Below the pieces are notes generated by a model. The model was not told where the DNA came from. It worked only from the letters and a program-made list of their open reading frames with translations, and made no database searches. Positions 59,842 through 64,000 of a stretch of 64,000 nucleotides of DNA are shown one piece after another. The stretch comes from Variovorax sp. OK212 (GTDB lineage: Bacteria; Pseudomonadota; Gammaproteobacteria; Burkholderiales; Burkholderiaceae_C). Each line of letters opens with the position of its first letter. Position 1 is the first letter of the stretch. The position numbers were made by a program, and so were the translations under genes. The stretch covers positions 124,001 through 188,000 of the forward strand of contig NZ_FOLP01000006.1 in NCBI RefSeq assembly GCF_900112425.1, in the 5' to 3' direction.

Positions 59842-60765
59842 ATGACCGACACCACCCCCGAACCCCAACTGCTCCAACCGCACGACAAGGACCTGGGCGG
59901 TGGCTTCAAGGTGCGGCGCCTGCTGCCGGCGGCGCAGCGCCGCTCGGTCGGCCCGTTCGTGTTCTTCGACCATTTCGGCCCGGCCACCGAACAGCCCGGT
60001 AGCGAGCACGATGTGCGGCCGCACCCGCACATCGGGCTCTCGACCGTCACCTACCTGTTCAAGGGCGCGATGATGCATCGCGACAGCATCGGCAGCGTGC
60101 AGGAAATCCAGCCCGGCGCCATCAACTGGATGACCGCCGGGCGCGGCATCGTGCACTCCGAGCGCAAGCCCGAGCGCCTGAAGGCCGACACCTACGAGAA
60201 CCACGGCCTGCAACTGTGGGCCGCGCTGCCGCAGGCGCATGAAGAAACCGAACCCAGCTTCGAGCACACGCCGGCCGGGGCTATTCCCGAACTGGCGGAG
60301 CAGGGCGTGGCCGTGCGCGTGCTGGTGGGCGAGGCCTTCGGCGCGCGTTCGCCGGTGAAGACGCTCTCGCAGACTCTGTACCTCGACATCGCCTTGCCCG
60401 CGGGCGCGCGCTTCACCTTGCCCGCGCTGGCGCCGGAGATGGCCGTCTACGCGGTCGATGCCGACATCGCCGTGAACGGCGAGCCGGTGGCGGTGCACAC
60501 CATGGCCGTGCTGCCCGACGGGCAGGGCGCCGTGCTCACCGCCAGCAGCGACGCGCGCCTGATGGTGATCGGCGGCGAGCCGCTGGACGGCCCGCGCTAC
60601 ATCACCTGGAATTTCGTCTCCAGCCGGCGCGAGCGCATCCTCGAGGCCGGCGCCGACTGGGCCGCCCAGCGCATGGGCCACGTGCCCGGCGAGACCGAGT
60701 TCATTCCGCTGCCGGGCAAGCCCTTCGGCGTGCGCGAGCCCGACACGGGCACCACACCCGTCTGA
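59842..60765 (+). CDS. Pirin family protein
   Basis: A 307-residue second pirin, longer than the first. Metal motif R-P-H-P-H-I-G-L-S with H-R-D-S and H-S-E; a large C-terminal cupin with a G-I-V-H-S-E region. The start at 59842 has CGGAGAAC upstream; the open frame extends back into the flavodoxin gene as a shadow. Last gene of the cluster. Confidence 0.92.
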   Translation: MTDTTPEPQLLQPHDKDLGGGFKVRRLLPAAQRRSVGPFVFFDHFGPATEQPGSEHDVRPHPHIGLSTVTYLFKGAMMHRDSIGSVQEIQPGAINWMTAGRGIVHSERKPERLKADTYENHGLQLWAALPQAHEETEPSFEHTPAGAIPELAEQGVAVRVLVGEAFGARSPVKTLSQTLYLDIALPAGARFTLPALAPEMAVYAVDADIAVNGEPVAVHTMAVLPDGQGAVLTASSDARLMVIGGEPLDGPRYITWNFVSSRRERILEAGADWAAQRMGHVPGETEFIPLPGKPFGVREPDTGTTPV

Positions 60766-60770
60766 GCCGG

Positions 60771-60915
60771 GTGCCGCAGGCCTGGTACGACTTCCACCTG
60801 AAGGACCGGCTCGCGCAGCTGCTGAAGGCCGGCGCTACGTGGGCCTGACGCCGGCGGAGGTGTTCACCGACGCCGACGGCGAGCGCATGCTGGCGTTCGC
60901 GCAGAAGCTCAGGTA
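60771..60915 (+). pseudogene. Frameshifted gene remnant
   Basis: The start of this stretch reads W-Y-D-F-H-L-K-D-R-L-A-Q-L-L-K in one frame, and after a two-base offset near 60834 the next reads Y-V-G-L-T-P-A-E-V-F-T-D-A-D-G-E-R-M-L-A-F-A-Q-K-L before a stop at 60915. Together they look like the C-terminal end of one protein broken by a frameshift. No family recognised. Confidence 0.35.
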
Positions 60916-60933
60916 GGCCTGCGCGCAGGAAGA

Positions 60934-60963
60934 AAAAAAGGGCCCGATGCATCGGGCCCTTTT
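60934..60963. terminator. Bidirectional intrinsic terminator
   Basis: GGGCCCGATGCATCGGGCCC at 60939-60958 is a perfect 20-bp palindrome flanked by AAAAA on the left and TTTTT on the right, so it can stop transcription from the pirin side and from the tctBA side. Confidence 0.9.
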
Positions 60964-61004
60964 TGTTGTCCGCATGGCGCTCGCGGCGCCAGCGAAATTC
61001 CGTC

Positions 61005-62573
61005 TTACTCGTTGCCCATGGCCACGGTCTCGGATGGGCCTGCACCCGCCGGCGCCTTCGGCAACTCGACGACCGCATTGCGACCGCCACGGGCGCGCCA
61101 GGCCGAGAAGCCCACGCCGGCCAGCAGCAGCACGCACAGGCCGATGAAGGTGCCGCTGATCGGGCGCGTCACGAACACCGTCATGTCGCCACGCGAGAGC
61201 AGCAGGGCGCGGCGGAAGTTCTCTTCCACCATCGGCCCGAGCACGAAGCCCAGCAGAATGGGTGCCACCGAGAATTCGAGCGACATCAGCAGGGCGCCGA
61301 CGATGCCGAACACCAGCACTTCCCAGATCTGGAACAGGCTGTTCTGCGTGCTGTACACGCCGGTCGCAATGAAGAACATCGCGGCCGGGAACAGGTACTT
61401 GTAGGGCACCTTCAACAGCTTCACCCACACGCCGATCAGCGGCACGTTCAGCACCACCAGGATCACGTTGCCGATCCAGAACGAGGCGATCAGGCCCCAG
61501 AAGATGTCCGGATGCTCGGTGATGAGCTGCGGGCCGGGCTGGATGCCCTGGATCAGCAGCGCACCCAGGATCAGCGCCATCACCGCGTCGCCGGGAATGC
61601 CCAGGCTCATCGTCGGGATGAAGTCGACCTGCGTCTTCGAGTGGGCCGAGGCCTCGGGGCCCGCCACGCCTTCGATCATGCCGGTGCCGAACTTGTTCGG
61701 CGTCTTCGACACCTTGCGCTCCAGCGCGTAGGCAATGAAGGTGGTGATGGTCGGGCCCGTGCCGGGCATGGCGCCGAACACCGTGCCGACGATGGTGCCG
61801 CGGATCATCGCGGGGAAGGCGCGCTTGAGCTCTTCCTTGCTCGGGCGCATGTCGCTCAGCTTGAGCGTGCCGGTGTCGCCGATGCTCTTCATGCGGTTCA
61901 CGTTGAGCAGGAAGTCGGCCACGCCGAACAGGCCCATCGAGATGGCCACCAGCTCCAGGCCGTCGCTGAGTTCAGGCAGGCCGAACGCGAAGCGGAAGCT
62001 GCCGCTGTTCACGTCGGTGCCGACCACGCCGCACAGCAGGCCGAAGAGGGTCATGGCCACGCCCTTGAGCGGCGAGCCGCGCGACATGGTGGAACCGGCC
62101 AGCAGGCCCAGCAGCATGATCGAGAAGATCTCGGTCGGGCCGAACTTGAACGCGATCTGCACCAGCAACGGCGAAGCGAAGATCATCACGATGATGCCGA
62201 CCGAGGCCGCGAAGAACGAGGCGATCATCGTGATCCCGAGCGCCACGCCCCCCTTGCCCTGCTTGGTCATCGGGTACCCGTCCAGACAGGTCACCGCATG
62301 CGGCGGGTGCGACGGCATGTTCATCAGGATGGCGCCGATGGCACCGCCGTACTGCGAGCCGTAGAAGATGCCGGCCAGCATCAGGATGGCGGGCACCGGG
62401 TGCATCACGTAGGTGAGCGGCAGCAGGATCGAGATGGCCTGCAGCGCGCCCATGCCCGGCAGCACGCCGATCAGGTTGCCCACCAGCACGCCAAAGAAGG
62501 ACCACATCAGGTTCGAGCCCTGGAAGGCCACGCCGAAGCCGAACCACAGGTCGTGTAGCGATTGACCAATCAT
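61005..62573 (-). CDS. tctA: Tripartite tricarboxylate transporter large permease TctA
   Basis: A 522-residue inner-membrane protein with about 12 helices. Family hallmarks are G-N-L-I-G-V-L-P-G-M-G-A near residue 35, Y-G-S-Q-Y-G-G-A-I, the repeat-like M-P-G-T-G-P-T-I in the second half, and G-I-P-G-D-A-V-M-A. It is four bases downstream of tctB and ends before the bidirectional terminator. It takes up carboxylates with the help of a TctC-type binding protein, none of which is adjacent. Confidence 0.95.
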   Translation of the reverse strand: MIGQSLHDLWFGFGVAFQGSNLMWSFFGVLVGNLIGVLPGMGALQAISILLPLTYVMHPVPAILMLAGIFYGSQYGGAIGAILMNMPSHPPHAVTCLDGYPMTKQGKGGVALGITMIASFFAASVGIIVMIFASPLLVQIAFKFGPTEIFSIMLLGLLAGSTMSRGSPLKGVAMTLFGLLCGVVGTDVNSGSFRFAFGLPELSDGLELVAISMGLFGVADFLLNVNRMKSIGDTGTLKLSDMRPSKEELKRAFPAMIRGTIVGTVFGAMPGTGPTITTFIAYALERKVSKTPNKFGTGMIEGVAGPEASAHSKTQVDFIPTMSLGIPGDAVMALILGALLIQGIQPGPQLITEHPDIFWGLIASFWIGNVILVVLNVPLIGVWVKLLKVPYKYLFPAAMFFIATGVYSTQNSLFQIWEVLVFGIVGALLMSLEFSVAPILLGFVLGPMVEENFRRALLLSRGDMTVFVTRPISGTFIGLCVLLLAGVGFSAWRARGGRNAVVELPKAPAGAGPSETVAMGNE

Positions 62574-62577
62574 GATT

Positions 62578-63108
62578 TCAGCCTCCCCACTGGAACAGGG
62601 GGAGCTGCAGCTTGAGCGCCCACCAGAAAATGACCACGGCGATGAAGCACATCGCCAGCGACAGCAGCAGCGCTTCGGTCAGCGTGTTGTCGCGGTCGCC
62701 GAGCGCCGAGATGAACACGATCGCGAAAGTCGCCGGCAGCAGGCCGCCGTACTCGCCGAACAGCAGGAACGCGAGGATGCCCAGGATGATGCAGATGCCG
62801 CCGCGGATGTCCGGCATGCCGCCCGGATGGCCGTGCGACGCGGCTTCTTCGCTCGCGCCTTCGGCAACCTTGTCGCCGCGCGCCGAGACTGCAATGAGCA
62901 ACCCGGTGAGTGCCAGCAACGCGCCGAGCGCGACCGGGAAGAAGCCCGGCCCCATGTGCGCGAGCTCGCCCACGCGGTAGCCGATGCCGGCATAGACGGC
63001 GGCCAGGCCGATGACGATCAGCAGTGCGCCGCCGTAGTAGTCTTTCTTGAATTTCGATACGGGCCGAAGCGCGTGCGAGGCCGGATTTTCACCGTGCGGG
63101 TGCTGCAT
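62578..63108 (-). CDS. tctB: Tripartite tricarboxylate transporter small permease TctB
   Basis: A 176-residue protein with four helices (K-D-Y-Y-G-G-A-L-L-I-V-I-G-L at about 24 begins the first). It is the small membrane subunit of the TctABC transporter. The start at 63108 has AAGGAGA upstream. First gene of the tctBA operon. Confidence 0.93.
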   Translation of the reverse strand: MQHPHGENPASHALRPVSKFKKDYYGGALLIVIGLAAVYAGIGYRVGELAHMGPGFFPVALGALLALTGLLIAVSARGDKVAEGASEEAASHGHPGGMPDIRGGICIILGILAFLLFGEYGGLLPATFAIVFISALGDRDNTLTEALLLSLAMCFIAVVIFWWALKLQLPLFQWGG

Positions 63109-63200
63109 AAGTCTCCTTCGTTGGGAAGGAGCGCAGTCTAGGAATCGAGGCTTTCAATCGCCTTTCGGAGTAGTCGCAAAGGGCTCGCCGGACCTCAAAA

Positions 63201-63216
63201 TACGTGTAATCACGTA
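63201..63216. promoter_or_regulatory. Candidate operator upstream of tctBA
   Basis: TACGTG-N4-CACGTA is a perfect 6-bp dyad 93 bp before the tctB start. It lies in the 178-bp gap between the sensor-kinase gene and tctBA on the same strand. Confidence 0.45.
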
Positions 63217-63286
63217 CCGTCGTATCCGGTGAAACCCTTGGAAAAATGGACCTCGGCAGGCCCTTCGCGCTGGCGCCGCGCGCGCG

Positions 63287-64000
63287 TCAGGCCGCGCTCA
63301 ACGGCAGCCTGAGGATGGCGCGCAGGCCACCGCCGTTTGCGCGCTCCGGCATGTCGGCATGGCCGAGCTCGATGTCGCCGCCGTTGCGCCGCGCATAGCT
63401 GCGCGCGATGGTCAGGCCGAGGCCGGCGCCCTGTGTCGCGGCCTGCGCCGAGCCAGCAGCCGATGCGGGGTCGCGGTGGAAGCGCTCGAACACGCTCTCG
63501 CGCCGCTCGGGCGCAATGCCGGGGCCGTTGTCGCACACCTCGGCCAGCGCATGCGACGCGTCGCGCCGCACCGCCACCGTGATGTTGCCGCCGCGCGGCG
63601 TGTACTTGATGGCGTTGTGCACGAGGTTGGCGAGCACCTCGTGCAGCTCGGCGGCGTTGGCCTTCACGGGCACCACCGGCGGGTCGTCCTCGTCGCCGGC
63701 GTCGACCCAGCCCAGGTCCTGGTCGTGCTCGCGCGCCAGCGGCAGGTACTGCAGCACCACGCCGCGCGCGATGGCGTTCAGGTCGACCACCGCATGCTCG
63801 GCCGGCGCGACCTCGTCTTCGGTGGTGGCATGGGCCAGCGCCAGCAGCTGTTCGCTGAGCCGCCGCGTGCGCGACAGCTGCGCCACGATGGCGTGCAGCG
63901 ACTCGCGCATGCGCGCAGGGTCGGTCTCGCGCACCGCGTAGCCGGCCTGGATCGACAGGATGCTCAGCGGCGTGCGCAGCTGGTGCGAGGCGTCGGCCAG
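63287..64000 (-). CDS. Sensor histidine kinase, TctE-like, start outside window
   Basis: The frame runs off the right edge; only the C-terminal 237 codons are here. The H-box S-H-Q-L-R-T-P-L is present with the phospho-acceptor His encoded at 63983-63985, then the HATPase domain with N-box N-L-V-H-N-A-I-K-Y and the G-boxes D-N-G-P-G-I and A-G-L-G-L-T-I. The form and the neighbouring tctBA genes fit a TctE-type kinase that controls tricarboxylate uptake. The N-terminal sensor and cognate regulator are outside the window. Confidence 0.88.
   Translation of the reverse strand: MADASHQLRTPLSILSIQAGYAVRETDPARMRESLHAIVAQLSRTRRLSEQLLALAHATTEDEVAPAEHAVVDLNAIARGVVLQYLPLAREHDQDLGWVDAGDEDDPPVVPVKANAAELHEVLANLVHNAIKYTPRGGNITVAVRRDASHALAEVCDNGPGIAPERRESVFERFHRDPASAAGSAQAATQGAGLGLTIARSYARRNGGDIELGHADMPERANGGGLRAILRLPLSAA

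Noticed and set aside
1..64000. tRNA, rRNA, integrase or transposase genes
   Set aside because: None of the usual sequence signs were seen in the gaps by eye; a proper covariance-model scan could still find a small RNA.

Overview
The window is high-GC (roughly two thirds G+C by eye), densely coded bacterial chromosome. The gene content points to a betaproteobacterium of the order Burkholderiales, family Comamonadaceae, most like Variovorax: Bug/TctC-type binding proteins with TctAB permeases, DUF4148-type small secreted proteins, a formamidase/amide-uptake operon, a heme oxygenase-bacteriophytochrome cluster, and a long-form aspartate carbamoyltransferase. The genus is inferred from gene content only. 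I found no rRNA, tRNA, CRISPR, transposase, integrase or phage gene. About 60 protein genes are supported.

Layout. 1-5.2 kb: end of an MFS transporter, a long intergenic stretch, an M1 aminopeptidase lipoprotein, a small lipoprotein and a family-3 binding protein lacking a signal peptide. 5.4-11.9 kb: a five-gene bacteriophytochrome operon (receiver, BphO, BphP, receiver, large hybrid kinase). 11.9-17.6 kb: a QseBC/PmrAB-like two-component pair, an alpha/beta hydrolase, a ModA-like lipoprotein, a small secreted protein and a TIGR04325-type methyltransferase. 17.7-29.2 kb: a LuxR-type response regulator and a hybrid kinase whose sensor is a complete NCS1 nucleobase-permease-like domain plus a cysteine-rich cluster. 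These diverge from an amide/urea ABC transporter-formamidase operon (fmdDEF, two ATPases, fmdA, fmdB). Two inverted-repeat intergenic elements sit inside that operon.

29.4-38.1 kb: a DUF4148-like protein; an aminotransferase-TctC-RraA operon divergent from a LysR regulator; pyrB with an N-terminal helix-turn-helix-like extension; three small genes; a repeat-containing secreted protein preceded by 22-bp direct repeats; and a MurR/RpiR regulator. 38.0-46.4 kb: a HAD phosphatase, a phosphonate-type ABC transporter (binding protein, ATPase, permease) with a possible Pho box, a tiny lipoprotein, a Tat-exported phospholipase C and a YadA-like trimeric autotransporter with 16-residue head repeats. 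This reads as a phosphorus-scavenging locus.

46.4-53.9 kb: a GH3 beta-glucosidase, a bile-acid/sodium-symporter-family transporter, a class II aldolase with an HD-domain protein, divergent from a Crp/Fnr regulator with a symmetric operator candidate, then a Leu/Ile/Val-type binding protein and a TonB-domain lipoprotein. 53.9-60.9 kb: an FAD oxidoreductase-gluQRS-trmB operon, then a LysR regulator divergent from a pirin-DoxX-flavodoxin-pirin cluster. 60.9-64 kb: tctBA permease genes and the start-less end of a TctE-like sensor kinase.

The most unusual items are the NCS1-permease/cysteine-cluster/kinase fusion next to the amide operon, the HTH-PyrB fusion with operator-like repeats, the 16-residue-repeat autotransporter, and the five-gene phytochrome operon. 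Functions are assigned by motif and family recognition from the translated sequence; no database search was run.
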